A DNA stretch of 64,000 nucleotides from NCBI RefSeq assembly GCF_003208655.1, contig NZ_QKLU01000004.1, positions 310,001-374,000 of the forward strand, read 5' to 3'. The first letter of the stretch is position 1, and every line of letters begins with the position of its first letter. This document shows positions 1 to 7,639 of this stretch, one piece after another. The notes below the pieces were generated by a model. It was not told where the DNA came from and did not search any database. It saw only the letters and a program-made list of their open reading frames with translations. The stretch comes from Pedobacter nutrimenti. GTDB lineage: Bacteria; Bacteroidota; Bacteroidia; Sphingobacteriales; Sphingobacteriaceae. A program made the translations under genes and the position numbers.

Positions 1-257
1 GCCCATCAGCAATAGACAGGTCTCTCGATTTAGGCGTTTTCATAATCAAATCTGTATTTCCGGTCTGGCCTGAGGTTTTCCCTTCTGCTAAAATCTGATT
101 GTTTACCTTGTTACGGATAATTACATAAGCGCCCCCCAGGGAACTGCCAATAAATTTTGCGTCCCTTGCTTTTGCCCTGACAACGATTTTGGTTTCTTTG
201 GCGAATACGCTCAGGCCAAAACAAGCTAGGGCAATCATAAAAAGAATTTTTTTCATC
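1..257 (-). CDS. Secreted protein of unknown function (C-terminus cut by window edge)
   Basis: This reading frame starts at an ATG at 257 and runs off the left edge, so only the first 85 residues are visible. It begins with a Sec signal peptide (MKKILFMIALACFGLSVFA, probable cleavage after FA). The mature part (KETKIVVRAKARDAKFIGSS...) looks like a periplasmic or surface beta-rich domain with a 'GAYVIIRN...' carboxypeptidase-regulatory-like rhythm, but I do not recognise a family. It begins 3 nt after the stop of the MarR gene, so the two are probably one transcript and the regulator may control it. Confidence 0.75.
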
Positions 258-260
258 AGT

Positions 261-761
261 TTATGGTTTAGATTGGATTAATTGTAAATATTCTTCCTTA
301 AACCTGTTGTGAAAAGAAGTCTTTTTAAGGGCACCATCTATATTGTCCAGATGGGTCAGTATCCCCAGGTCTTCTTCCAGCATCGCCAAAATTGCCCGCT
401 CACAGCTGTCCCAGATCATTTCTAAATGAGGCAATAATTTAACCGCTTTGCCAGACAGGGAAATCATTTGTTTTCTTTTGTCGGTATTGTCTTTTTTGAT
501 TTTTAAATATCCCTTTTCGGACATCTTTTTGACCGTAATCACCAAAGAGGGATGACTATACCCCAAAAGCTCTGCGATATCTGCAATGGAAAGCGTCTCC
601 TTTTTTTGCAGCAACATAAAAACAAGGTACCAGTGGGGTTCTACATCTATGTTCAGCTCCTTATACAACTTCCGGACATCGTGCGACATTCTGTCGCTGA
701 TCCTTTTCAGTCTGCTGTCCAGCGCCTTATAGCCAAGATCTTTAATAAAATCAACGTTCAT
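261..761 (-). CDS. MarR-family transcriptional regulator
   Basis: A 166-residue winged-helix regulator. The HTH part is seen in LSIADIAELLGYSHPSLVITVKKMSEKGYLKI followed by the wing residues KKDNTDKRKQMISLS, the DKR signature of MarR wings, where K/R residues contact DNA. Helices at both ends would make the dimer interface. I chose the ATG at 761 (MNVDFIKDLG); an upstream in-frame start at 800 would add 13 residues lying inside the operator region. Two adjacent CTATATAG palindromes lie 38-60 bp upstream, as expected for autorepression. The secreted protein downstream is the likely co-regulated target. The ligand is unknown. Confidence 0.88.
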   Translation of the reverse strand: MNVDFIKDLGYKALDSRLKRISDRMSHDVRKLYKELNIDVEPHWYLVFMLLQKKETLSIADIAELLGYSHPSLVITVKKMSEKGYLKIKKDNTDKRKQMISLSGKAVKLLPHLEMIWDSCERAILAMLEEDLGILTHLDNIDGALKKTSFHNRFKEEYLQLIQSKP

Positions 762-798
762 TGGATGTTCTTTTTTGTAAATATATAAAAAAGTAATC

Positions 799-822
799 AA
801 CTATATAGTTAGCTATATAGTT
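799..822. promoter_or_regulatory. Paired palindromic operator upstream of the MarR gene
   Basis: AACTATATAGTT (a perfect 12-bp palindrome) is followed directly by AGCTATATAGTT, so the 8-bp core CTATATAG occurs twice, 12 bp apart. The array lies just upstream of the MarR start. Palindromes in this position are typical MarR-dimer operators. Binding is inferred. Confidence 0.55.
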
Positions 823-897
823 TCATTAAAAAAGAAAAGGCTTAATAAAAAGCCTTAGATGAAAAATAAATTAATTGGTCACTTAAATTATAGGTTT

Positions 898-1494
898 TTA
901 TTCCAAACCCTGCTTTAAATTTTCCAGTTCTTCAATCAGCGCCTTCACTTCTTTAATTTGTTTTTTGTGCTTTTTGAGTTTGCCCCAGGCCGTAATCCCT
1001 CCCATGTAGGCAGTGATGATCAGCATAGCCGTAAACCTGTAGGTGGCCGTGACTTTTGCAGTAACTTCCCAGGCATACAACATCATGGCCAGCCACAACA
1101 ACACCACATAAACCCAGCTGTATTTGGTCAGAATGTCTCTTTGAAGATCTAGTTTTTTAATCTGGTACTCCACAAAGCCTTTGCCTGGCACATCAAAATC
1201 GATTTTCTTAAAAGCATAACTTTTCCAGCTGATGATTACAAAAACCACCATTAACAAATACACCATGGCGATACTAACTTTAAATGGCCATTGATATTGT
1301 TTTTCAAAGCTAAAGTATACCCAGGCAATCACCGCCATAGCCACAATAAAACCGATACTCATGCACACATTAGACAGCAGCAAACGTTTTCTGTTTTTTA
1401 GCCAGTTGTTTTTTTGTTCGGCAAACCTGCGTTGGTCTGTACCGGTCTGTACAGGCTGGGCCTGCCAGCTATTTTTTAAATCGTCAAAATCCAT
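898..1494 (-). CDS. Four-helix membrane protein co-transcribed with ECF sigma factor (candidate anti-sigma partner)
   Basis: This 198-residue protein has a soluble N-terminus (MDFDDLKNSWQAQPVQ...) followed by about four hydrophobic segments (roughly residues 40-60, 72-92, 124-142, 150-170) and a Lys-rich, coiled C-terminal tail. Its start overlaps the 3' end of the ECF sigma gene by 11 bp, so the two are translationally coupled. That position and topology suggest a membrane anti-sigma or modulator, but no zinc-binding anti-sigma motif or FecR domain is visible and the role is inferred from context only. The 'DDLKNSWQ' N-terminus recurs in membrane proteins next to sigma factors in Bacteroidota. 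Confidence 0.75.
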   Translation of the reverse strand: MDFDDLKNSWQAQPVQTGTDQRRFAEQKNNWLKNRKRLLLSNVCMSIGFIVAMAVIAWVYFSFEKQYQWPFKVSIAMVYLLMVVFVIISWKSYAFKKIDFDVPGKGFVEYQIKKLDLQRDILTKYSWVYVVLLWLAMMLYAWEVTAKVTATYRFTAMLIITAYMGGITAWGKLKKHKKQIKEVKALIEELENLKQGLE

Positions 1495-1999
1495 TTGCTT
1501 GTGTTGTTTGCATGAGTTTAAGTAAACGTGTTTTGATGCGGTTAATTTTTACCCCCACATTCGACAGGTTGAGTCCAACGATCTCCGCAATATCCTTATA
1601 GCTTTTATCTTCCAGCACCAAAGAAATGATCAGCCTGTCCTGGGTTTCCAGCTGACTGATGCAATACCTCATGTGCTCGAGCCGCTGTTCCTGTTCTTTT
1701 TTGTCGGAAAGCGTTTCCTCATAGGGCAATTGCACCGAATCTGGCAGGGATACATGATCGTGTTTTTTATTTTTCAAATTATAGCTAAAGGCCGTGTTCA
1801 CCGCAATCCGGTAGATCCAGGTACTTACTCTTGCCTGTCCTTTAAAATTCTGCAGGCTTTTCCAGACCTGGAACAGAATCTCCTGATACAGATCATTGGC
1901 ATGGGATACGTCATACAGATAAGCCCTGCAAATACGGTAAATACTTGCATGGTTCTCTTTAATCAGTTCATTAAATTCCTGTTCTTTGATATCGGGCAT
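1484..1999 (-). CDS. ECF-type RNA polymerase sigma-70 factor
   Basis: A 171-residue ECF sigma factor. Region 2 is visible around residues 15-75 (HASIYRICRAYLYDVSHANDLYQEILFQVWKSL... with FKGQARVSTWIYRIAVNTA, the promoter-melting helix). Region 4 is at about 115-165 (LETQDRLIISLVLEDKSYKDIAEIVGLNLSNVGVKINRIKTRL), an HTH binding the -35 element. It directs core polymerase to a dedicated promoter set. The gene lies 9 nt downstream of the hydrolase stop and overlaps the membrane-protein gene, so the three may be one operon. The start is an ATG at 1999. Confidence 0.9.
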   Translation of the reverse strand: MPDIKEQEFNELIKENHASIYRICRAYLYDVSHANDLYQEILFQVWKSLQNFKGQARVSTWIYRIAVNTAFSYNLKNKKHDHVSLPDSVQLPYEETLSDKKEQEQRLEHMRYCISQLETQDRLIISLVLEDKSYKDIAEIVGLNLSNVGVKINRIKTRLLKLMQTTQANGF

Positions 2000-2008
2000 A
2001 CGGAGCGC

Positions 2009-2899
2009 TTAACCTTTGCTGATAAAAGTATCCATTTCCTGGTAAAACCAGTCCGGGGCATCGTACATAATAAAGTGTTTGGCCGAGGGGCTTACTTTAA
2101 CTTCACAGCTTTTACATTGCTGGTATTGCTGGCTATACGAATTCATTACAAATTCACGGGTAAACATAGGGTATTTTTTTACAGGGGCAAAAGCAGCCAG
2201 CACCAGTACCGGAACTTTTATGGTTGCAATGTCCTGTCTGAGGTCATTGCCCAACATTTCGTTCATGGTCCAGGCCATAGTTTTAAGATCGGAGTCCGCT
2301 CCCCATTGGGCTATGTTGTCCCATTTGGTAGAATCTGCACATAAAGAGCGGGCCACATTGAGTTGACTTGCCTTTAAAGCCGCTTTGTCCATTTTTTTAT
2401 AGGCTTCCAGCATAGATTGCGCCTGTGTCTCATTAAATCCGGCCTTGGCAGCAGGGTTAAACATGGCTGCATAAAAAGGCAGGGCATCGACCACAACTAC
2501 CTTTTGCAAATGATCTTTCATTTCGGCAGCAATACAAAGCGATAGAAAACCACCAATAGAATGTCCTACCAAAACGACCTTGTTTAACTTCTTATCTTTA
2601 ATGTAACGGATAATTTCTTTTTTATAGCTTTCCAGGTAAGGCCCCTGTGCCAAAGGTTCAGTGCCAGCATAACCGGCAAGGGTAAACACATGACATTCGT
2701 GGTTCTTCTGGTAACGTGCTACCGTTTCTTTCCAGACTTCTCCGCTGCAGGTTGCACCAGGGATAAACAATATTGGGCTGCCCTTTCCACTTACCTTTAC
2801 CTGGAAGGCTTTTGTGCCCGGGGTTTGGGCAGACAGCAGGTGTCCGGTAAAAATAAAAATGAAGACCAGCAGGGTATTAATTAAGAGGTTCCTTTTCAT
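2009..2899 (-). CDS. Secreted alpha/beta-fold hydrolase
   Basis: A 296-residue alpha/beta hydrolase with a signal peptide (hydrophobic residues 8-18, likely cut after LLSAQ). The nucleophile elbow GHSIGG gives Ser114 as nucleophile; the oxyanion region is FIPGATCSGEVW; the catalytic His is probably His275 in AKHFIMYD, near the C-terminus. The substrate (ester, lactone or peptide) cannot be told from sequence. Cysteines at 51, 69, 201 and in a CKSC motif near 250 could form disulfides in the periplasm. It precedes the ECF sigma gene by 9 nt. Confidence 0.87.
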   Translation of the reverse strand: MKRNLLINTLLVFIFIFTGHLLSAQTPGTKAFQVKVSGKGSPILFIPGATCSGEVWKETVARYQKNHECHVFTLAGYAGTEPLAQGPYLESYKKEIIRYIKDKKLNKVVLVGHSIGGFLSLCIAAEMKDHLQKVVVVDALPFYAAMFNPAAKAGFNETQAQSMLEAYKKMDKAALKASQLNVARSLCADSTKWDNIAQWGADSDLKTMAWTMNEMLGNDLRQDIATIKVPVLVLAAFAPVKKYPMFTREFVMNSYSQQYQQCKSCEVKVSPSAKHFIMYDAPDWFYQEMDTFISKG

Positions 2900-2988
2900 G
2901 AGTTTATCAGGTTTTAATTTGATTTACTGCATTAGTCAGGGTACCTGGTAATTTATTACACCTTTTAGTCATTTTTTTTAAAAAAAAA

Positions 2989-3588
2989 TTATTTGAGCTG
3001 TATTTCGGGAATTTTATAAGCGATTAAATGGTTAATCCCCTCTCCCCTGGTTACAGCCAGCGTGCTTAGAAAATTTTTAACCTTGTCGTCATAGGCCCTG
3101 CGGCAAATGCCAAATAATAAAATTCCCCGGTGACCAGCTTTGTCTGTATAGGCTTTATAACGGTAAGCACTCCATTCCAGTAAATTTACAGCATCACCTT
3201 TGGCCTGGCTCATTAAAAAGTCAAGTACAATTTCCTTTCCGTCGGGACTAACAATCATTTGATAATTGCAACTGGCATCTGTTTTTTTTCGTTCAATCAG
3301 TTTTTTTTCCTGGGCTTTGCCTGCTTGTTCAACGGACATATCGGTCTGGACAAAATCCAGCAGGATCATATTGTTAAAATGCTCCGGGATTTCACCTTTA
3401 GGAATATATTCGTGTTTGTAATAAATTTCATTGGGATGTGAACTCCAGGACAGATTGTAAAGTACTTTATCAAAACTCAACTGTTCGGGCGTGCCATAAT
3501 AATTGGTAATTTTTTCCTGGGCAAAGAGCATGCTGCAGGTTAAAAGGAGCAAAACTACGGCTGCTCCGGACCGGGTTATTTTATTCAT
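2989..3588 (-). CDS. Secreted protein of unknown function
   Basis: A 199-residue protein beginning MNKITRSGAAVVLLLLTCSMLFAQEK, a signal peptide with cleavage likely after FAQ. I chose the ATG at 3588; the open frame extends to 4005, but that extension lies over the divergent DUF4932 gene and lacks a signal peptide. The mature protein is mixed alpha/beta with single Cys residues around 110 and 160 that might pair. No family is recognised. It is divergent from the metallopeptidase-like gene, and a TAnnTTTG box lies 23 bp upstream of the start. Confidence 0.75.
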   Translation of the reverse strand: MNKITRSGAAVVLLLLTCSMLFAQEKITNYYGTPEQLSFDKVLYNLSWSSHPNEIYYKHEYIPKGEIPEHFNNMILLDFVQTDMSVEQAGKAQEKKLIERKKTDASCNYQMIVSPDGKEIVLDFLMSQAKGDAVNLLEWSAYRYKAYTDKAGHRGILLFGICRRAYDDKVKNFLSTLAVTRGEGINHLIAYKIPEIQLK

Positions 3589-3610
3589 AGGTGCAGGTAT
3601 TGATAGGTAG

Positions 3611-3618
3611 CAAATATA
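3611..3618 (-). promoter_or_regulatory. Bacteroidota -7 promoter box (TATATTTG)
   Basis: The minus strand reads TATATTTG here, an exact TAnnTTTG match, 23 bp upstream of the ATG at 3588. No good -33 TTTG is seen at the usual spacing, so the assignment rests on the -7 box and its position. Confidence 0.5.
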
Positions 3619-3708
3619 ATCAAATTTGCAGTTGCGCGATCCTATCCAAAAAATACAAAACCTGTGCAAAAAAGCAATATTATACAACTCGGGCGGGTAA
3701 ATTAAATA

Positions 3709-3716
3709 TAGCTTTG
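3709..3716 (+). promoter_or_regulatory. Bacteroidota -7 promoter box (TAGCTTTG) very close to its gene
   Basis: An exact TAnnTTTG match ends only 4 nt before the ATG at 3721. With the usual start a few bases downstream, the transcript would be leaderless or nearly so. Confidence 0.4.
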
Positions 3717-3720
3717 CAGC

Positions 3721-4950
3721 ATGAAAAGATCCTGCTTCTTCCTGATGATAACCCTGCTTTGTTTCAGCGCTGCCCGGGGGCAATATACCCGGCACTTGTC
3801 CCCAAAAGTTTCTGTGGGGACAAGTCCGAATATAGAAACCTATTTTTTTATGGAGAAGCTGGCTGTTGAACATATTGGCAATTATGTTTTTGACATTAAA
3901 GGCGTAGATTATTCTCACCAGCCCCTTGTTCACTTTGCCTTTGGACATTTTCAGCAATACAAAGATGATCCCCTGGTGGTCCGTTGCGCCGGGCTCATGC
4001 GGCAAATCCGCGACCTTTTACACGACAACGGCCCCATTATGGCTTATTTGCTAAATCAACAGGATTTTCCGGCAAGGGGGCCCCGCTTTCCTTCGGTTAA
4101 AACCCCAATAGACCCCCAAACAGAAGAACATCCACAAAGCAAGGCTCTGATTGCAGAACTCAGCGACAGCTTAAGAACATTTTATACCCGTGCCAAAGTG
4201 GCTGGCTTTCTAAAAACGAATGCAGCTTTTTATAAGGGTGCCTTACAGGAAACCGTTAAAGATGTTTCCCAGGCCATATTCCCTGCTATGGAAAAATGGT
4301 ACGGCCAACAATTCCCGCAATATATCCTTTACATTTCACCAGCCATGCCCATTACCCCCGGAGAAGATAATTACCGGGGATTCGGCCCCAATATTTTATC
4401 TCCAAAAGGAAAAATCCCATCTATGGTCATTAGCTCCAGCAGGATGCTTCCCTTAAAAGAAAACCTTCAGGCTTATCACCAATATGGCTTTGACCATCCC
4501 CAGGTAACAACTTTTATTGCCAGGCATGAGATCAGCCATACTTTTGTTAATCCCGTTCTGGACAAATTTAAAACCAGAATTGAAGCCGATTCCATACTCA
4601 ACACCAAAGAACTGCAGGCCCTTCTTGAAAAAAACAATTTTGGTAGCTGGTATGTCTGCATCATAGAGCACCTGGTGCGGTTGGGAGAAATTCGCATAGC
4701 GGTTTCCATGAATGACCTGAAGGAGGCAGAGCGTTTAAGACGCCTTCATATTGGGGAATACAGTTGTGTGCTGCTGCCTTTACTGGAAAAGAAAATCACA
4801 GAATACGAACACAACCGCTCTGTATACTCCAACCTGGAAAGTTACATTCCCACCCTTCTGGATTATATCCATAGCCTAAGCCCGAAAGACATTAACGATC
4901 AGATTTTAAAATATAAGGACTATGCAAAAAGTGAGGCAACTAAAATGTAA
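3721..4950 (+). CDS. DUF4932-like secreted protein with HExxH motif
   Basis: A 409-residue protein with a signal peptide (MKRSCFFLMITLLCFSAARG). The main motif is HEISHTF at residues 269-275, an HExxH zinc-metallopeptidase signature, preceded by a beta-rich segment and YISPAMPITPGEDNYRGFGPNIL. This organisation fits the DUF4932 family of Bacteroidota, whose members are annotated as putative metalloproteases; activity and substrate are unproven. A third zinc ligand could be one of the Glu residues in the helix around 305-320 (IIEHLVRLGE). It is divergent from a secreted protein of unknown function. An alternative start at Met9 would still leave a short signal peptide. Confidence 0.8.
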   Translation: MKRSCFFLMITLLCFSAARGQYTRHLSPKVSVGTSPNIETYFFMEKLAVEHIGNYVFDIKGVDYSHQPLVHFAFGHFQQYKDDPLVVRCAGLMRQIRDLLHDNGPIMAYLLNQQDFPARGPRFPSVKTPIDPQTEEHPQSKALIAELSDSLRTFYTRAKVAGFLKTNAAFYKGALQETVKDVSQAIFPAMEKWYGQQFPQYILYISPAMPITPGEDNYRGFGPNILSPKGKIPSMVISSSRMLPLKENLQAYHQYGFDHPQVTTFIARHEISHTFVNPVLDKFKTRIEADSILNTKELQALLEKNNFGSWYVCIIEHLVRLGEIRIAVSMNDLKEAERLRRLHIGEYSCVLLPLLEKKITEYEHNRSVYSNLESYIPTLLDYIHSLSPKDINDQILKYKDYAKSEATKM

Positions 4951-5040
4951 AACAGGCAGTCCTTTTTAAAGCCTTACAGCTCCATCAACTGGACTACCTG
5001 TAAAATCACATCTGGCCGCTTTAACTGTTTGCAGATCATG

Positions 5041-5048
5041 TAACTTTG
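5041..5048 (+). promoter_or_regulatory. Bacteroidota -7 promoter box (TAACTTTG)
   Basis: An exact TAnnTTTG match, 15 bp upstream of the DoxX ATG at 5064. It favours that ATG over the in-frame TTG at 5046, which lies inside the box. Confidence 0.5.
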
Positions 5049-5063
5049 ATTAAATTTTTAATT

Positions 5064-5507
5064 ATGAAAAGTCATTTCCCCGCTGCACAATTGTTTCTCC
5101 GTCTGGCCCTCGGCATCAGTTTTGTTTTGCCGGTTTTAGACCGTGTTGGTTTACTCGGCTTGCCCGGAAGCCCAAATGTTTCCTGGGGCAACTGGCAAAA
5201 TTTTGTGGCTTATACCAATACGCTTTTGCCCTTTCTGGACAGTTCCATGGCGAGCATAATGGGCGCAATTGCCAGTATTGCAGAACTTTTGTTTGGGCTG
5301 TTGTTAATTATTGGTTATAAAACCCGGCTGGCTGCTTTTGGGAGTTTTTTGCTTACCCTTGCTTTTGCTTTGTGCATGATGATTTTTACAGGCTACAGAC
5401 AACCTTTTAGCTACTCCGTTTATACCGCCAGTGCCGCCTCCCTTTTATTGTCGGCTGTTCCCTTTTATAAATGGAGCATTGATCAAAAGCTGGAAACTAA
5501 ATCTTAA
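5064..5507 (+). CDS. DoxX-like integral membrane protein
   Basis: A 147-residue protein with about four transmembrane segments (residues 7-27, 62-85, 90-110, 118-135). The pattern FLRLALGISFVLPVLDRVG, then AELLFGLLLIIGYKTRLAAFGSFLLTL matches the DoxX family: a conserved G-rich first helix and an E..GL..I.G..TR.A loop. DoxX-like proteins are associated with thiosulfate:quinone or thiol redox chemistry in some organisms and are unassigned in most. I chose the ATG at 5064 because a -7 box overlaps the alternative TTG. It is convergent with the next gene, 39 bp away. Confidence 0.82.
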   Translation: MKSHFPAAQLFLRLALGISFVLPVLDRVGLLGLPGSPNVSWGNWQNFVAYTNTLLPFLDSSMASIMGAIASIAELLFGLLLIIGYKTRLAAFGSFLLTLAFALCMMIFTGYRQPFSYSVYTASAASLLLSAVPFYKWSIDQKLETKS

Positions 5508-5546
5508 AACCCCCTTGCCCTGGTATTTTACTCCGGGGCCAGGCAT

Positions 5547-5903
5547 TTATTTTTCAGCAGGTTCGGCCGCACTGATGTATACCCAGGCTTTTTTGCCCGA
5601 CTGTAATTGGACTTCCACCCGTTTGTAATCATCAACTTCATAAGCATCTGTTTGTTCAAGCTCTGCAGCCGATAACTCAAAAACAGTCCCTTTTACCAAA
5701 TCATTTGACCGTCCGCTGTATTTAAGCATAGGGTGATGTGTTGCCCCACTGATCTTAACAACCTCAGGGTCGGTAATTTCAATCATCAAAAGCTCGTAAC
5801 CAGATAAAGCATCGGTTTCCCCTTCCAATACCCTTCCGTAGTTTTCCAGTTGTACGTTTTTATACTGTAGCGTTCCGTAGGAAAATAAATGCGCTGTTTT
5901 CAT
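5547..5903 (-). CDS. Gamma-glutamylcyclotransferase-like (AIG2) protein
   Basis: A 118-residue protein with the family signature FSYGTLQYKNVQ at residues 7-18 (YGTL forms the substrate loop) and the acidic segment ELEQTDAYEVDDYKRVEVQL, in which the Glu of 'Y E' is the usual catalytic acid. It likely forms 5-oxoproline or cleaves a gamma-glutamyl-amine bond in the cytoplasm. I chose MKTAHLFSYG at 5903 over an upstream ATG at 5942, because family members begin just before the YGTL strand. The protein is single-domain and of normal length. Confidence 0.82.
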   Translation of the reverse strand: MKTAHLFSYGTLQYKNVQLENYGRVLEGETDALSGYELLMIEITDPEVVKISGATHHPMLKYSGRSNDLVKGTVFELSAAELEQTDAYEVDDYKRVEVQLQSGKKAWVYISAAEPAEK

Positions 5904-5982
5904 GTTGACTTTCTGTGTATAATGATCCAAATCTATCAACAATTTAAAGATTTAGTATCGTCAGTCTGGAAAATACAGATCC

Positions 5983-6633
5983 TTACTCACTCCAGGGCGA
6001 ACATAAAATGCAATCACAAAAGTTTTTACGTTTAAAGTCAGGGATCATGTAAGCACATACATCGGCTTTAATGTTTCCGAAAGTGGTGTCTGTTTTATGT
6101 TCAAAACCGCTAAAAAATGTAGGTATAATGTTTTTCTTAAAACCGGTTCTGGGAAAAGCGCTGATGATCTCTGTTCTGTTTTTTTCTGTTAACTCCTGGT
6201 AGCCTTCTCCCATTACATCCAGCCCCACACCGGAATACAAAAGCGCAACCTCTGGTTCTTTGTGCTCTGCGATACCAATAGTTGTGTGCAGGGCAATCGT
6301 ATCCCAAACCAGTTGCAATGCATTATTGGGAAAACCATGGCTCTTTAAAAAGTCCCTGGCGGCATTGGCACCATCCACTTCAAAACGCAAATCGGTACTG
6401 CTGTATTTTTTGGTTAAACCCAAATCGTGAAAAACAGCACTTACGTACAACAATTCTGCATCAAAATTTAGTTTTTTACGCTGACCATTTAACGCGGCAA
6501 AAATAAAAACCCTTAAGGAATGGTTAAAAAGAAATTCCGTTCCATGCGTTAACAAAAGTTCGGTGGCTTCATTTGCAATGCTGCTGTCTGGAATTTGAAT
6601 TCCTGCAACTGATTTTAATCTGTTTACTGACAT
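5983..6633 (-). CDS. HD-domain hydrolase-like protein
   Basis: A 216-residue HD-superfamily protein. Metal ligands are visible as His in FNHSLRVF (about 38), the HD pair in SAVFHDLGL (about 69-70) and a later His/Asp in ALHTTIG. The arrangement resembles cyanamide-hydratase-like or general small-molecule phosphohydrolase HD proteins. The substrate is unknown. The C-terminal tail is Cys-rich (NFCDCILCSPWSE), which is unusual and could bind metal. A TAACTTTG box lies 23 bp upstream, with a CCCTTAAGGG palindrome behind it. The AraC regulator gene is immediately upstream on the same strand. Confidence 0.8.
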   Translation of the reverse strand: MSVNRLKSVAGIQIPDSSIANEATELLLTHGTEFLFNHSLRVFIFAALNGQRKKLNFDAELLYVSAVFHDLGLTKKYSSTDLRFEVDGANAARDFLKSHGFPNNALQLVWDTIALHTTIGIAEHKEPEVALLYSGVGLDVMGEGYQELTEKNRTEIISAFPRTGFKKNIIPTFFSGFEHKTDTTFGNIKADVCAYMIPDFKRKNFCDCILCSPWSE

Positions 6634-6655
6634 ATCTTAATATTTTTTATGTCAG

Positions 6656-6663
6656 CAAAGTTA
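6656..6663 (-). promoter_or_regulatory. -7 promoter box (TAACTTTG) of the HD gene with an upstream CCCTTAAGGG dyad
   Basis: The minus strand carries an exact TAnnTTTG box 23 bp before the HD-gene ATG. A perfect 10-bp palindrome, CCCTTAAGGG, lies at 6675-6684, about where a regulator would touch the -33 region. The neighbouring AraC protein is a candidate binder, by inference. Confidence 0.5.
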
Positions 6664-6702
6664 TCCCGCAACTCCCCTTAAGGGAATGTCAAAAAGGGTC
6701 AA

Positions 6703-7566
6703 TTACCTGCCAATATTTGCAAAATGCTCCCGGTAATCCAATGGGGACAAAGCGGTTTCTTTTTTAAAAAAGTGACTGAACTGTTCTGGGGTAGCAAAAT
6801 TAAGCCTGAAGGCAATTTCCTTTACCGAAAGCGCAGAAAATTGCAATGCCCGTTTCGACTCGGCAATCAATTGTCCGTTAATTACATTTTTTGCACCTGA
6901 ACCGTTGTGCAGCTTACAAAGTTCAGTTAACTTTCTTGAGGTAATTCCCAAACGGCTGGCATATTCGGCCACATCATGTGTACTTTGATAATGTTCACTC
7001 ACCAATTCCAGAAATTTCCAGTACAGCTGTTTGTCCGCTGCTTCAGGATCTTTAACCAGCGAAGAGTTGATGTTGGCAATTTTAATCATCAGGATTTTAA
7101 GATAAGCCGCCATGGCATCGGGCTTATTCGGGTACACTGCCAAAAGGGATTCCTGATAAAGGCCCTGAAAAAGAACTTCAAGCGCCCCAAACTCTTCCTC
7201 TTGCAAAGGGATATGCTGATTGGCTGCCGCATTATTAAATAATATGGCTTTACAATTGTTTGCACTTTGGGGGGCTTTTTCCCAAAAACAGTCTCCAAAA
7301 CAAAGTTCGTATCCTTCAAGTCGGGTGTTTCGTCTAAATGCATACACCTGCCCTTTTGCCGCTAAAAACAATTCCTGTCCGGATAATGTATAGGCCTGTT
7401 CATCGATGAGCAGTCTTCCGGCAGCTTGTTTAAACAAAAAAATCCGGTGATAATCACTTCTGCAAAAGGAAACAGGTAGCTCTTGCCCATCCTGCAATAG
7501 GCTAATAGAAAAAGAATTTTCAAAAATATGGTCCGGATGCAGGTTCAACAACTTGGGTACTGGCAT
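6703..7566 (-). CDS. AraC-family transcriptional regulator
   Basis: A 287-residue protein with an N-terminal cupin-like sensing domain (about 30-130, including QAYTLSGQELFLAAKGQVYAF) and a C-terminal double-HTH AraC domain (about 185-285). The first helix pair is DVAEYASRLGITSRKLTELCK. The second carries the family signature LSVKEIAFRLNFATPEQFSHFFKKETALSPLDYR, where E..F..FFK...SP..YR is diagnostic. The effector is unknown. It lies 69 bp upstream of the HD gene, its likely target, and 73 bp downstream of the TetR-like gene. Confidence 0.9.
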   Translation of the reverse strand: MPVPKLLNLHPDHIFENSFSISLLQDGQELPVSFCRSDYHRIFLFKQAAGRLLIDEQAYTLSGQELFLAAKGQVYAFRRNTRLEGYELCFGDCFWEKAPQSANNCKAILFNNAAANQHIPLQEEEFGALEVLFQGLYQESLLAVYPNKPDAMAAYLKILMIKIANINSSLVKDPEAADKQLYWKFLELVSEHYQSTHDVAEYASRLGITSRKLTELCKLHNGSGAKNVINGQLIAESKRALQFSALSVKEIAFRLNFATPEQFSHFFKKETALSPLDYREHFANIGR

Positions 7567-7639
7567 TTCATTTAAAAATTAAGCGCCGAAATATAGGGTT
7601 TTAATTCTCCTGTCCATCCAGAATTTCAATTCGCAAAAG

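Noticed and set aside
3589..4005. N-terminal extension of the secreted protein ending at 2989
   Set aside because: The extension overlaps the divergent DUF4932 gene and its promoter and lacks a signal peptide; the ATG at 3588 gives a clean signal sequence.
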